Source: Mesorhizobium sp. SARCC-RB16n
GTDB lineage: Bacteria; Pseudomonadota; Alphaproteobacteria; Rhizobiales; Rhizobiaceae
Assembly: GCF_008520305.1 (NCBI RefSeq)
Contig: NZ_ML703268.1
Location: 62,001 to 126,000, forward strand
DNA length: 64,000 bases
Direction: 5' to 3'
Of this stretch, positions 25,753 through 35,200 are shown one piece after another. Numbering within the stretch: position 1 is the first letter of the stretch; each line of letters begins with the position of its first letter. The position numbers and the translations under genes were made by a program. Under the pieces are notes generated by a model that saw only the letters and a list, made by a program, of their open reading frames with translations, did no database searches and was not told where the DNA came from.

Positions 25753-26856
25753 ATGACGACATCGCTTTTCCAGCCGATCACGCTCGATGGGCTCACCTTT
25801 CCCAACCGCATAGCCGTGGCGCCGATGTGCCAGTATTCCGCCGAGGACGGCTCGGCCAGCGACTGGCATCTCTACCACTGGATGAACCTGGCCATGTCCG
25901 GCGCCGGCATGGTGACGGTGGAGATGACCGATGTCGAGCGGCGCGGACGCATCAGCCATGGCTGCCTCGGCCTCTATTCCGAAGACAATGAAGCAGCCGC
26001 GCGCCGCGCGCTGGACGCGGCCCGGCGTGTGGCTGCGCCCGGCACGAAGTTCGGCACGCAGCTGGCGCACGCCGGCCGCAAGGCCTCGAACCGCAAGCCC
26101 TGGGAAGGTGGCGGCCCATTGCGGCCAAACGAGGATCCCTGGCAGACCGTCTCGGCCTCGGCCATCGCCTACGACACCGGCTGGAACGTGCCGCACGCCC
26201 TGGAGAACGAGGAAATCCTGCAGCTGATCGAGCGGTTCGCGGAAGCCGCCAGGCGGGCCGAACGTGCCGGCTTCGACTTCATCGAACTGCACGCGGCGCA
26301 TGGCTACCTGATCTTCCAGTTCCTGTCGCCGCTGTCCAACCAGCGCACGGACCGCTGGGGCGGCTCGCTGGAAAACCGGATGCGTCTTGTCGTCGAAATC
26401 GCCAGGGCGGTGAAGAAAGCGGCGCCAAGGCTGATGCTCGGCGCACGGCTGTCGGTGACGGACTGGGTCGACGGCGGCTTTGACGTCGAGGACGCGATCG
26501 AGGTGGCGAAAGCGCTGAAGGCCGAAGGCATCGCCTATCTCTGCTGCTCGAGCGGGGGCAATTCGCCATTGCAGAAATTGCCTACCGGGCCGGGATACCA
26601 GGTGCATCTGGCCGAAGCCGTGCGCAAGGGCGCCGGCATTCCGACCCGTGCGGTCGGCCTGATCGACGACCCGAAACAGGCCGAGGCTGTTATAGCCGAG
26701 GGTCGCGCCGACATGGTGGCGCTGGCGCGCGCCTTCCTCGCCGATCCGCGTTGGGGATGGCGTGCGGCCGCCACGTTCAGCGAAAAGATCCATCCGGCGC
26801 CTCAGCTCGCCCGCTCGGTGACGACGATGGAACACTGGATGAAGGCGGCGAGCTGA
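25753..26856 (+). CDS. NADH:flavin oxidoreductase, Old Yellow Enzyme family (YqjM/XenA type)
   Basis: This FMN enzyme reduces activated alkenes with NAD(P)H. The 367-residue protein starts at ATG 25753 (GGAG 8 bases upstream) with FQPITLDGLTFPNRIAVAPM, the CQYSAEDG segment placing a Cys near the flavin as in YqjM. QLAHAGRK and ELHAAHGYLIFQFLSPLSNQ carry the conserved His and Asn/Gln residues, and VDMVALARAFLADP-type motif binds FMN phosphate. Physiological substrate unknown. Confidence 0.93.
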   Translation: MTTSLFQPITLDGLTFPNRIAVAPMCQYSAEDGSASDWHLYHWMNLAMSGAGMVTVEMTDVERRGRISHGCLGLYSEDNEAAARRALDAARRVAAPGTKFGTQLAHAGRKASNRKPWEGGGPLRPNEDPWQTVSASAIAYDTGWNVPHALENEEILQLIERFAEAARRAERAGFDFIELHAAHGYLIFQFLSPLSNQRTDRWGGSLENRMRLVVEIARAVKKAAPRLMLGARLSVTDWVDGGFDVEDAIEVAKALKAEGIAYLCCSSGGNSPLQKLPTGPGYQVHLAEAVRKGAGIPTRAVGLIDDPKQAEAVIAEGRADMVALARAFLADPRWGWRAAATFSEKIHPAPQLARSVTTMEHWMKAAS

Positions 26857-26955
26857 TCGCCTATCTTCCGATACCGGCGCCCATGGGTGACGCGACCTTT
26901 GGGCGCAGGCCAAGGGCCACTTTTGCAACCAAATTGGCTGCTTTGCGTTGCGGCC

Positions 26956-27237
26956 ATGATGATGGACAACAAACCGTTTGAAACGCCGGTCGTGGTCGAG
27001 CTTGGCCATGTGGGCAAATATCGCCATATCCGCTCGACCCAGGAGGCGGCGGAGTGCCTGATGACTGTGTGGCCGCTCAATCGCGGACCTCGTCATCGTG
27101 ATGCCCTCGACACTTGCCTCAAAGTGCTGGAAGGTTATCGTTCGACAGCGGACGCGCGCAGGGCACTGATCGAGGCCGCCAGGGAATCGGAAGTGCTGGT
27201 GCCCGACGACAAGCTGCCCGACGACCGGTTGCATTGA
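26956..27237 (+). CDS. DUF982 domain protein
   Basis: The 93-residue protein matches DUF982, small rhizobial proteins of unknown function: VVVELGHVGKYRHIRSTQEA, AECLMTVWPLNRGPRHRDAL and CLKVLEGYRSTADARRALIE. Three consecutive ATG codons (26956, 26959, 26962) leave the start open. It is close upstream of another small protein gene on the same strand. Confidence 0.85.
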   Translation: MMMDNKPFETPVVVELGHVGKYRHIRSTQEAAECLMTVWPLNRGPRHRDALDTCLKVLEGYRSTADARRALIEAARESEVLVPDDKLPDDRLH

Positions 27238-27265
27238 GCAGGCGGACCTTTAACTGGAGGTTTTG

Positions 27266-27505
27266 ATGGCGAAGCTGACTTACAAGATCGTCGAGCATGA
27301 CGGTGGCTGGGCCTACAAGGTCGGCGCAACCTTCTCGGAGACATTTCCCACCCATCAGGATGCGTTGCGCGCCGCAGAGATCGCTTCGGCCGAACAACAG
27401 GTGGCAGGTTCCACCGATGGCATCCAGTATGAGGACGCCGAAGGCAAATGGCATGAGGAACTGGCCGACGGCCGCGACCGGCCTCAGACCGAAATCTCGG
27501 ATTGA
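27266..27505 (+). CDS. Small DUF2188-like protein
   Basis: The 79-residue protein MAKLTYKIVEHDGGWAYKVG with a central AALRAAEIA-like helix resembles the DUF2188 family, a short fold of one beta-sheet and one helix. ATG 27266 has GGAGG five bases upstream, excluding the adjacent TTG. It lies 28 bases after the DUF982 gene and may be co-transcribed. Function unknown. Confidence 0.75.
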   Translation: MAKLTYKIVEHDGGWAYKVGATFSETFPTHQDALRAAEIASAEQQVAGSTDGIQYEDAEGKWHEELADGRDRPQTEISD

Positions 27506-27527
27506 TATCCAGCCATGCGCCAGCCGC

Positions 27528-27550
27528 GGACGCCGGGAGAGACGGCGTCC
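27528..27550 (+). terminator. Hairpin between convergent genes
   Basis: GGACGCC and GGCGTCC (7-bp stem, 9-nt loop) lie between two convergent genes. No T-run, so low confidence. Confidence 0.35.
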
Positions 27551-27570
27551 GGCGGCAGGCTTGCGACTAG

Positions 27571-27855
27571 CTATTTACCGCAATACTGATCGTTGACGTT
27601 GCCTTGAGCATTCGCATCAGGACCTGGCGTGCTTGAGGCACAAGGCCCCGCTGGGCCAGGATTGCCAAGGGTATTCAGTCCAGAACCATCGCCGTTGATG
27701 CTGCCGGTGGTGGTCTGGTCGACGGCAGAGGAATCCTCATTGCCGAACAGCCACCAATTGTGATGGTTGGAGTAGGTGCCGTCCGACGATTGGGCCATCG
27801 CCGATGTGGCGAGACCGATCGTCAGGACGGATGCTGCGAAAAGTTTCCTGTACAT
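27571..27855 (-). CDS. Small secreted protein of unknown function
   Basis: The 94-residue protein has a signal peptide (MYRKLFAASVLTIGLATSA, cleavage near MAQ at residues 20-22) and a mature part rich in Gly, Asn, Ser and Asp with two cysteines (GPCASSTPG and QYCGK) that may form a disulfide. ATG 27855 has CGGAG 7 bases upstream. It resembles small exported rhizobial proteins without known role. Confidence 0.75.
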   Translation of the reverse strand: MYRKLFAASVLTIGLATSAMAQSSDGTYSNHHNWWLFGNEDSSAVDQTTTGSINGDGSGLNTLGNPGPAGPCASSTPGPDANAQGNVNDQYCGK

Positions 27856-28164
27856 TGAATTACTCCGTGTCTTGGCCGCCTTGGGATGCGACACGGGGTA
27901 AACCCGGCAATCAGCCGAATGGTTCATTGAAATTGTTGTGAACCGGTGGTGATGCCACATCTGAAAACGCACGCGCCGCGATGCGCTCGATGAAGGCAAC
28001 GACCCGCCGGATCGACAAGTTGCGGCTTGTTCCCATCTTGGTCAAACCATGCCAAGCACTGTAATCCAGACGATATCTCGTATGCCGGATCGTTCGCCGT
28101 TTGGGCGGCATTGCCGCCGCCCGTCGGTCGCGCTATTCAGACGGCCCGTCTGCCGGAGCCTTCC
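27856..28164. other. Divergent intergenic region with an inverted repeat
   Basis: No gene is apparent in these 309 bases. GGTTCA (27921-27926) and TGAACC (27939-27944) form a 6-bp inverted repeat with a 12-base spacer, upstream of the secreted protein gene; it could be an operator. Confidence 0.35.
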
Positions 28165-28908
28165 ATGCCTGAAATCGTCACTGCCGCCATGCTTGTCATC
28201 GGCGATGAGATTCTGTCCGGCCGCACCAAGGACAAGAACATCGGTCACCTCGCCGATATCATGACGGCGATCGGCATCGACCTGAAGGAGGTGCGCATCG
28301 TTCCCGACGAGGAAGACGAGATCGTCGCGGCGGTGAATGCCGTGCGCACGCGCTATACCTATGTGTTCACAACCGGTGGCATCGGCCCGACGCATGACGA
28401 TATCACAGCCGATTCGATCGCCAAGGCGTTCGGCGTGCCTTGTGAATACGATGCCAAGGCCTATGCCTTGCTGGAGGCGAGTTATGCGGCGCGCGGGATC
28501 GAATACACGGAGGCGCGCAAGCGCATGGCGCGAATGCCGCGCGGCGCCGACCATATCGACAACCCGGTGTCCGTGGCGCCCGGTTTCCGCATCGGCAACG
28601 TCCATGTCATGGCCGGCGTGCCCTCGATCTTCCAGGCCATGCTCGACAATGTCGTCCCGACGCTGAGAGCCGGCACCAAAATGCTGTCGGCCACGGTGCA
28701 CTGCCCGTTCGGCGAGGGCCTTGTCGGCGGGCCGTTGGGCGAGGTCCAAAAAGCGCATCCGGATACGATCATCGGCTCCTACCCCAAATATGGCGACGGC
28801 AAGTTCTGGACTGAACTGGTGGTTCGTGCCCGTAGCGCGGATGCGCTTGAAGCGGCGCGCGCTGACGTCGAAGCCATGGTGGCCGGCTTCGCCGGCAAGG
28901 CGAGCTGA
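28165..28908 (+). CDS. Molybdopterin-binding domain protein (CinA-like)
   Basis: The 247-residue protein begins PEIVTAAMLVIGDEILSGRT, the MoaB/MogA-type fold found in the N-terminal part of CinA; TTGGIGPTHDDITADSIAKA is the second conserved motif. The CinA C-terminal deamidase domain is absent. Stand-alone members are often labelled competence-damage proteins without evidence; it may be a pyrophosphatase or molybdopterin-binding protein. ATG 28165 has GGAG 7 bases upstream. Confidence 0.9.
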   Translation: MPEIVTAAMLVIGDEILSGRTKDKNIGHLADIMTAIGIDLKEVRIVPDEEDEIVAAVNAVRTRYTYVFTTGGIGPTHDDITADSIAKAFGVPCEYDAKAYALLEASYAARGIEYTEARKRMARMPRGADHIDNPVSVAPGFRIGNVHVMAGVPSIFQAMLDNVVPTLRAGTKMLSATVHCPFGEGLVGGPLGEVQKAHPDTIIGSYPKYGDGKFWTELVVRARSADALEAARADVEAMVAGFAGKAS

Positions 28909-28990
28909 TCCGGCGCAAACCGGAACCAAGCACGACGCTGCAACGTTTTCCTGCCGCGAGGCCCGTCGCTCGCAAGATTGAGGGATCATC

Positions 28991-29824
28991 ATGCGTTTCA
29001 AGACCATCGTTGCCATTCTGCAGAACGAGCAGGACGCGGAGCGGGTACTCGACTGCGCCATTCCGCTTGCCAGCCGCTTCGAGAGCCATCTGATCGGCAT
29101 CCATGCCGAGGCGCTGCCCGTGCCCTACACTTCGGCGACGGGCTTTCCCGACACGGAGTTCCTGCAGGTGTCGGCCGACATGAATCGGGAGCGGGCGGAC
29201 AAACTCCAGGCTGTCTTCCTCAGGCGCATCGAGGATTCCGGCCTCTCCTTCGAATGGCGCAGCCTGGAGAGCTTCTCCGGCGACAGCGCGCTGACCGGCA
29301 TTTCAAACGTGCGCGCCGCCGATCTCATCATCGCCGCCCAACGCGAGACCGGCGGCGATCCGAGCGCGGACGTGGATACGCTGGTCTACGATGCCGGCCG
29401 GCCGGTGCTGGTGGTGCCGCATGCCGGTCCTCTCGTCACCACCTTCAAACACGTGCTGCTCGCCTGGAACGGCAGCAAGGAAGCGGCCCGCGCTGCCTTC
29501 GATGCCTTGCCCTTCATCATCGAGGCCGAGAAAACCGACATATTGGTCATCGATCCACCCGATACGCTCGACGAAAGCCCGGAGGCCGCGGGGGCCGAAA
29601 TCGCGTCGGCCCTGTCGCGCCACGGCGCCACCGTCAGTGTCTCGGTGCAGAAATCGGACGGCTCCTCGGTCGACGACATGATCCAGAACAGGATCGCGGA
29701 GACCGGTGCCGATCTCCTGGTGCTTGGCGCCTACAGCCACTCCTGGCTGCGCCAGCTTCTGTTCGGCGGGGTGACACGCACGGTGCTGCGCACGGCGCAG
29801 GTGGCGGCCTTCCTGTCGCGATAA
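28991..29824 (+). CDS. Universal stress protein (UspA family)
   Basis: The 277-residue protein has an ATP-binding-type C-terminal Usp half: VLLAWNGSKEAARAAFDAL near residue 155 and LLVLGAYSHSWLRQLLFGGV near the end, the latter matching the G-x2-G-x9-G(S/T) pattern. The N-terminal half (about 1-140) is a more diverged Usp domain. Such two-domain proteins respond to stress; partner unknown. GAGGG precedes ATG 28991. Confidence 0.9.
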   Translation: MRFKTIVAILQNEQDAERVLDCAIPLASRFESHLIGIHAEALPVPYTSATGFPDTEFLQVSADMNRERADKLQAVFLRRIEDSGLSFEWRSLESFSGDSALTGISNVRAADLIIAAQRETGGDPSADVDTLVYDAGRPVLVVPHAGPLVTTFKHVLLAWNGSKEAARAAFDALPFIIEAEKTDILVIDPPDTLDESPEAAGAEIASALSRHGATVSVSVQKSDGSSVDDMIQNRIAETGADLLVLGAYSHSWLRQLLFGGVTRTVLRTAQVAAFLSR

Positions 29825-29938
29825 GTCACAGCGATCGCAACCAGCCACCTTGCCAAGCCCGGGGGTTTCCAGTTAATTCCGCGCGCATTCCCCTGTTTTC
29901 TTGCACGCGGCCGTCGCGTGCCGCGGAGTGCGCAAGAA

Positions 29939-30439
29939 ATGTCCCTTCCCGAAAAAGCCTTCCCGGTCTCCTGGGACCAGTTCCATCGCGATGCCCGCGC
30001 GCTTGCCTGGCGGCTTGCCGGCACCAGCAAAGGCCAGTGGAAGGCTATCGTCTGCATCACGCGCGGTGGCCTTGTCCCGGCGGCGATCATCTCGCGCGAA
30101 CTCGGCATCCGCATCATCGAGACGGTCTGTGTCGCCTCCTATCACGACTATACCAGCCAGGGACAATTGCAGGTCCTGAAGGAAATCACGCCGACCTTGC
30201 TGGCCGACGACGGCGCCGGCGTGCTGATCATCGACGACCTGACCGACACCGGCAAGACTGCCGGCATCGTGCGGGCAATGATGCCCAAGGCCCATTTCGC
30301 GACCGTCTACGCCAAGCCCAAGGGCCGGCCGCTGGTCGATACTTTCGTCACCGAGGTCAGCCAGGACACCTGGATCTATTTCCCCTGGGACATGGGTTTC
30401 ACCTATCAGAAGCCGATCGCCGACGATCACGCCGGCTGA
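29939..30439 (+). CDS. gpt: Xanthine phosphoribosyltransferase
   Basis: Gpt salvages xanthine and guanine with PRPP. The 166-residue type I phosphoribosyltransferase has the PRPP loop [17 protein letters not shown] and a [20 protein letters not shown] segment typical of XPRT. The start ATG 29939 ([20 protein letters not shown]) matches the known N-terminus. It may act with adenine deaminase (18106-19923) in purine salvage. A short T-tailed hairpin follows. Confidence 0.92.
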   Translation: MSLPEKAFPVSWDQFHRDARALAWRLAGTSKGQWKAIVCITRGGLVPAAIISRELGIRIIETVCVASYHDYTSQGQLQVLKEITPTLLADDGAGVLIIDDLTDTGKTAGIVRAMMPKAHFATVYAKPKGRPLVDTFVTEVSQDTWIYFPWDMGFTYQKPIADDHAG

Positions 30440-30442
30440 TTC

Positions 30443-30460
30443 GCGGCAAGCCGCATTTTT
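30443..30460 (+). terminator. Short rho-independent terminator after gpt
   Basis: GCGG-CAAG-CCGC is followed by ATTTTT just past the gpt stop. The stem is short (4-5 bp). Confidence 0.5.
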
Positions 30461-30649
30461 CCAATCAAGCCAGCGCCGACGACAATATTTGCTTGCGCGG
30501 AGTGCCCCGCCGACAGGATTTCCTGTGAAATCGACCCTTATTGACGGGAATCAGCCAGCGTGACCGAAGTTTTTACTTTTATTGGTCACAATTAGCCGTA
30601 AAATTCATGAGGCGGCAAACGATTCTGGAGGCTGGGGCTAGCTTCTCCG

Positions 30650-31138
30650 ATGTTGACACGGGCGATGACGCACAACCACCTTGCTGACAGGGTCAAGCGA
30701 CTCTTCGGCACTGCGCCGTGCCGTCTGCAGGTTGCCGCCCTGCCCTGGCGCGATGCCGGGAATGGCGTCGAAGTCATGCTGATCACCAGCCGCGATACTG
30801 GCCGCTGGGTGCTGCCGAAGGGCTGGCCGGAAGCCCGGGAGCCGCTCTGTGAAGCAGCAGCGCGCGAGGCCGCCGAGGAAGCCGGGTTGCGCGGAAACAT
30901 CTCTCATCTCGAAGCTGGCCGCTATTTCTATGCCAAGGTGCTGGCTTCGGGCGAAGAAGTGCCTTGCGAGGTGCTGGTGTTTCCACTGCACGTCGACAAG
31001 ATCGCCGACCGCTGGAAGGAAAAGCATTCCCGCACCCGCAGATGGGTCAGTTCGAGCGAGGCCGTGCGCATGGTCAATGAGCCCGACCTTGGCCAGATCA
31101 TCGCCTATTTCTGCGCCGACCCGCGCAGGTTCTCCTAG
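30650..31138 (+). CDS. NUDIX hydrolase (DIPP type)
   Basis: The 162-residue protein has a perfect NUDIX box, GWPEAREPLCEAAAREAAEE then AGL, after GRWVLPKGWPE. The short form and the PKG lead fit diphosphoinositol polyphosphate or diadenosine polyphosphate hydrolases. ATG 30650 or 30665 may be the start. It is preceded by a 5' region with an ACAGGA-TT-TCCTGT palindrome and a TGACC/GGTCA inverted repeat. Confidence 0.88.
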   Translation: MLTRAMTHNHLADRVKRLFGTAPCRLQVAALPWRDAGNGVEVMLITSRDTGRWVLPKGWPEAREPLCEAAAREAAEEAGLRGNISHLEAGRYFYAKVLASGEEVPCEVLVFPLHVDKIADRWKEKHSRTRRWVSSSEAVRMVNEPDLGQIIAYFCADPRRFS

Positions 31139-31250
31139 GGCGCAGGCCATCCGCCCGCGCGCGCATCGGTGGATTCACAACCATGTGATGCATCGCGTGA
31201 ATGGTTTGCTAATTTTTCTTCGCTAGAAATTGGCCAGTCTGGCGCGTTTC

Positions 31251-31565
31251 ATGATGGCGAACCCTGTAAACCCACTGCAGCAAGAGTCCACTGAGCCCCA
31301 GCGCGAGCATCGTCCGCGCGTGCTCAAAGGTGGAACGATCATCACCGGGATCCAGAATTCCGAAGTGAGTTGCACGGTGCGCAACCAGCATGCGGGCGGC
31401 GCCGAACTGAAAATACCGCTCGAGGCACGGGTTCCCGATCATTTCCTTCTCTATGTGCCGCTCGACAGCGTCGCCTATCGCTGCGAGGTCCGCTGGCGCC
31501 GCAACGACCGGATCGGCGTACGGTTCACCGGTACCGAACCCAAGCCGAAGCTGCACTACGGCTGA
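31251..31565 (+). CDS. Small single-domain PilZ protein
   Basis: The 104-residue protein resembles that at 23955-24242. It has REHRPRVLKGGTII and then CTVRNQHAGGAELKIPL, again with N-Q-H-x-x-G in place of the usual N-x-S-x-x-G motif, and EVRWRRNDRIGVRFTG. ATG 31251 or 31254 is the start. Function as a ligand receptor is inferred from the fold only. A T-tailed terminator follows. Confidence 0.8.
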   Translation: MMANPVNPLQQESTEPQREHRPRVLKGGTIITGIQNSEVSCTVRNQHAGGAELKIPLEARVPDHFLLYVPLDSVAYRCEVRWRRNDRIGVRFTGTEPKPKLHYG

Positions 31566-31575
31566 CTGCTGTTGC

Positions 31576-31594
31576 ACCGGCTTGCCGGTTTTTT
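31576..31594 (+). terminator. Rho-independent terminator after the PilZ gene
   Basis: ACCGG-cttg-CCGGT with a run of six T residues starts about ten bases after the stop codon. Confidence 0.75.
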
Positions 31595-31962
31595 CCGAGC
31601 CCGCGGGACAGTATTTCCGCACCTCGCGTATCGCGGCCCGGTGATCGCGCATGCCTGCCGCCGGAAAATGGCCGCCATAGCGGTCAATTCTATCCCCGTT
31701 ATCCACATGTGTGACACACAAGATGTTGGGGTCACAAAAGCTACGCAAACGAATCCTTGACGGCTCGAAACGAGTCGCCTTTTATAGGCCATGCGCTCCT
31801 GTTGAGAGCGCGACCGGAAAGTTCTGAGCCCGGTCTTTTTCCCGAATTATGTGCGTTTTGCCCGCATTTCCGCCTGTTTACGAGGCCGGCGGAAGCGTTG
31901 GGATCGTGGGGTGGTGGGGCGACGAAAGGGAGAATTGTCGGACTGGAATAAATTGTCTGTTA
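31595..31962. other. Long non-coding region upstream of nrdJ
   Basis: These 368 bases hold no gene that I support. There is one DnaA-box-like TTATCCACA (31699-31707), not repeated, so not an origin. Confidence 0.4.
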
Positions 31963-32009
31963 ACACTATATTTAGTGTTTGCAGGTAGGTTCGACGCTAG
32001 ATAGTGTGA
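31963..32009. promoter_or_regulatory. Two NrdR boxes upstream of nrdJ
   Basis: ACACTATATTTAGTGT (31963-31978) matches the NrdR consensus except one A/T choice, and ACGCTAGATAGTGTGA (31994-32009) matches 12 of 16 positions. They are separated by 15 bases, the standard spacing that puts both on one face of the helix. NrdR represses ribonucleotide reductase genes according to the ATP/dATP state. The boxes end about 230 bases before the nrdJ start. Confidence 0.82.
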
Positions 32010-32133
32010 ATTTCCCTCAGGTGAGGAAATCGAAAATTTCAGTTTTGAGGGACCCGTGGGGTCGGTTGGCAGCCTCGGCAAACGCCCGGCAAGGCGTTTT
32101 GTCGCGTGCGTGGCAGCGCCTGCGAAGAGGAGA

Positions 32134-32159
32134 TGCCGGCATTGTTCGCAATGCCGGCA
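32134..32159 (+). other. Stem-loop with TTCG tetraloop in the nrdJ leader
   Basis: TGCCGGCATTG, TTCG and CAATGCCGGCA form a perfect 11-bp stem with a stable UUCG loop, between the NrdR boxes and the nrdJ start. No T-run follows directly. A smaller GGGG/CCCC hairpin (around 32188-32203) lies nearer the start codon. This might affect mRNA stability or attenuate transcription. Confidence 0.6.
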
Positions 32160-32241
32160 AACGGCGGACTGCGCGTTTCGTCTTTTGGGGGCAGAAATCC
32201 CCTGATGAAAGCGCTATATATAGACAAAAGGGACCGGACCA

Positions 32242-35200
32242 ATGCGCATCGAGCGTCGTTTCACCAAGCCAGGACATGCAGGTCAAGAAGGGGCCGCTTA
32301 TGCGGAGATCGAATTCCGCAAGGCACTTTCCGAGATCAAGAATCCGGATGGCTCGGTGGTGTTCCGCTTGGACAACATCGATGTGCCGGCGCAGTTCTCC
32401 CAGGTCGCCGCCGACATCCTGGCCCAAAAATACTTCCGCAAGGCCGGTGTCCCCGCGCGCCTGAAGAAGGTCGAGGAGAACGACGTCCCCTCCTTCCTGT
32501 GGCGCTCCGTCGCCGATGAGGCCGAGCTCGCCAAGCTTCCCGAGGCCGAGCGCTATGGTTCCGAGATCGACGCCCGCCAGGTCTTCGACCGGCTGGCCGG
32601 CACCTGGACCTATTGGGGCTGGAAGGGCGGCTACTTCAAGGCATCGGAGGAAGACGCGCGCGCCTTTCGCGACGAGCTCGCCTATATGCTGGCGACCCAG
32701 CGCGTCGCGCCGAACTCGCCGCAATGGTTCAACACCGGCCTGCACTGGGCCTATGGCATCGACGGCCCGAGCCAGGGTCACTTCTACGTCGACCCCTTCA
32801 CCGGCAAGCTGACCAAGTCGAAATCCTCCTACGAGCATCCGCAGCCGCATGCCTGCTTCATCCAGGGCGTGCAGGACGACCTCGTCAACGAGGGCGGCAT
32901 CATGGATCTGTGGGTGCGCGAGGCGCGCCTGTTCAAGTATGGCTCCGGCACCGGCTCGAACTTCTCGCTGCTGCGCGGCGAAGGCGAAAAGCTGTCCGGC
33001 GGCGGCCGCTCCTCCGGCCTGATGAGCTTCCTCAAGATCGGCGACCGTGCGGCGGGCGCCATCAAGTCGGGCGGCACGACGCGCCGCGCGGCAAAAATGG
33101 TCATCGTCGACGCCGACCACCCCGACATCGAGGAATTCATCGACTGGAAGGTCAATGAGGAGCAGAAGGTCGCCTCGCTGGTGACCGGTTCCAAGATCGT
33201 CAAGAAGCATCTCGAAGCGATCATGAAGGCTTGCGTCAATTGCGAAGGCCATGACGACGACTGCTTCGATCCGGCCGTCAACACAGCTCTGAAGCGCGAA
33301 ATCAAGGCGGCCAAGAAATCGGCGGTGCCGGAAAACTACATCTACCGCGTCATCCAGTTCGCCAAGCAGGGCTACAAGTCGATGTCGTTCAAGACCTACG
33401 ACACCGACTGGGATTCTGACGCCTACCTCACCGTTTCGGGCCAGAACTCCAACAATTCGGTGTCGCTGAAGGACAATTTCCTGCGCGCCGTCGAGACCGA
33501 CGCCGACTGGCACCTGACCGCCCGCAAGGACGGCAAGGTCTTGAAGACGCTGAAGGCGCGGGACCTCTGGGAAAAGATCGGCTACGCCGCCTGGGCGTCG
33601 GCCGATCCCGGCCTGCATTTCAACACGACGATGAACGACTGGCACACCTGCGCCTCCGCCGGTGCGATCCGGGCCTCCAATCCGTGCTCGGAATACATGT
33701 TCCTCGACGACACGGCCTGCAACCTCGCCTCGATCAATCTGCTCCCCTACCGCAACGCCGACGGCACGATCGATATCGCTGCCTACGAGCACACCGTGCG
33801 GCTGTGGACCATGGTTCTCGAAATCTCGGTGATGATGGCGCAGTTCCCGTCGAAGGAGATCGCCAAGCTCTCCTACGACTACCGCACGCTGGGCCTCGGC
33901 TATGCCAATATCGGCGGCCTGCTGATGACTTCGGGCATTCCCTACGACTCCGACGAAGGCCGTGCCATCTGCGCCGCGCTGACCGCGATCATGACCGGCG
34001 TCGCCTACTCCACCTCGGCGGAAATGGCTTCCGAACTCGGCGCCTTCCCCGACTATGACCGCAACGCCCAGAACATGCTGCGCGTCATGCGCAACCATCG
34101 TCGCGCCGCCTATGGCGACAAGGACGGTTACGAGAAACTCGCCGTCAATCCGGTGCCTCTCGTCGCGTCGGACCTGAAGCAGCAGGATTTGGCGACCCAC
34201 GCCAAAGCCGCCTGGGACCGCGCCATCGAGCTCGGCGAGGAGCATGGCTACCGCAACGCCCAGGCGACCGTGATCGCGCCGACCGGCACGATCGGCCTGG
34301 TCATGGATTGCGACACCACCGGCATCGAGCCCGACTTCGCCCTGGTGAAGTTCAAGAAGCTCGCCGGCGGCGGCTACTTCAAGATCATCAACCGCGCCGT
34401 GCCGGAAGCGCTGCGCACGCTCGGCTATTCCGAGAGTCAGATCGCCGAGATCGAGGCCTATGCCGTCGGTCACGGCAATCTCAACCAGGCGCCGGCGGTC
34501 AACCCCGGCTCGCTCAAGGCCAAGGGCTTTACCGACGACAAGATCGCGGCGCTCAATGCCGCGCTGAAGTCGGCCTTCGACATCAAATTCGTCTTCAACC
34601 AGTGGACGCTCGGCGCCGACTGGGTGAAGGAGACCTTTGGCTTCACCGACGAGCAGCTCAACGACTTCTCGTTCGAAATGCTGCCGGCGCTGGGTTTCTC
34701 CCGGAAGGACATCGAGGCCGCCAACATCCATGTCTGCGGTGCGATGACGCTGGAAGGCGCGCCGTTCCTCAAGGCCGAACACCTCGCCGTGTTCGACTGC
34801 GCCAGCCCCTGCGGCAAGATCGGCAAGCGCTCGCTTTCGATCAACAGCCACATCCAGATGATGGCGGCGGCACAGCCCTTCATCTCCGGCGCCATTTCCA
34901 AGACCATCAACATGCCGAATGACGCGACGGTGGAGGATGCCAAGAGCGCTTACATGCTGTCGTGGAAGCTGGCGCTGAAGGCCAACGCGCTCTACCGCGA
35001 CGGCTCGAAGCTGTCGCAGCCGCTCAATGCCTCGCTGCTCGCCGATGGCGAGGAGGATGAGGACGATGCGGTCGAGCAGCTGATCCAGGCACCGGCGGCG
35101 GCGCGCGCGGCGCAGATCACCGAGCGCATCGTCGAGCGCATCATCGAACGCGTGTCGCGCGAGCAGGAAAAGCTGCCCGGCCGCCGCAAGGGTTATACGC

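Noticed and set aside
31699-31707. Single DnaA box as a sign of a replication origin
   Set aside because: A lone TTATCCACA without further boxes, AT-rich repeats or origin-linked genes is not enough.
32010-32241. Cobalamin riboswitch in the nrdJ leader
   Set aside because: No B12 box or other riboswitch core could be found; only simple hairpins are present.
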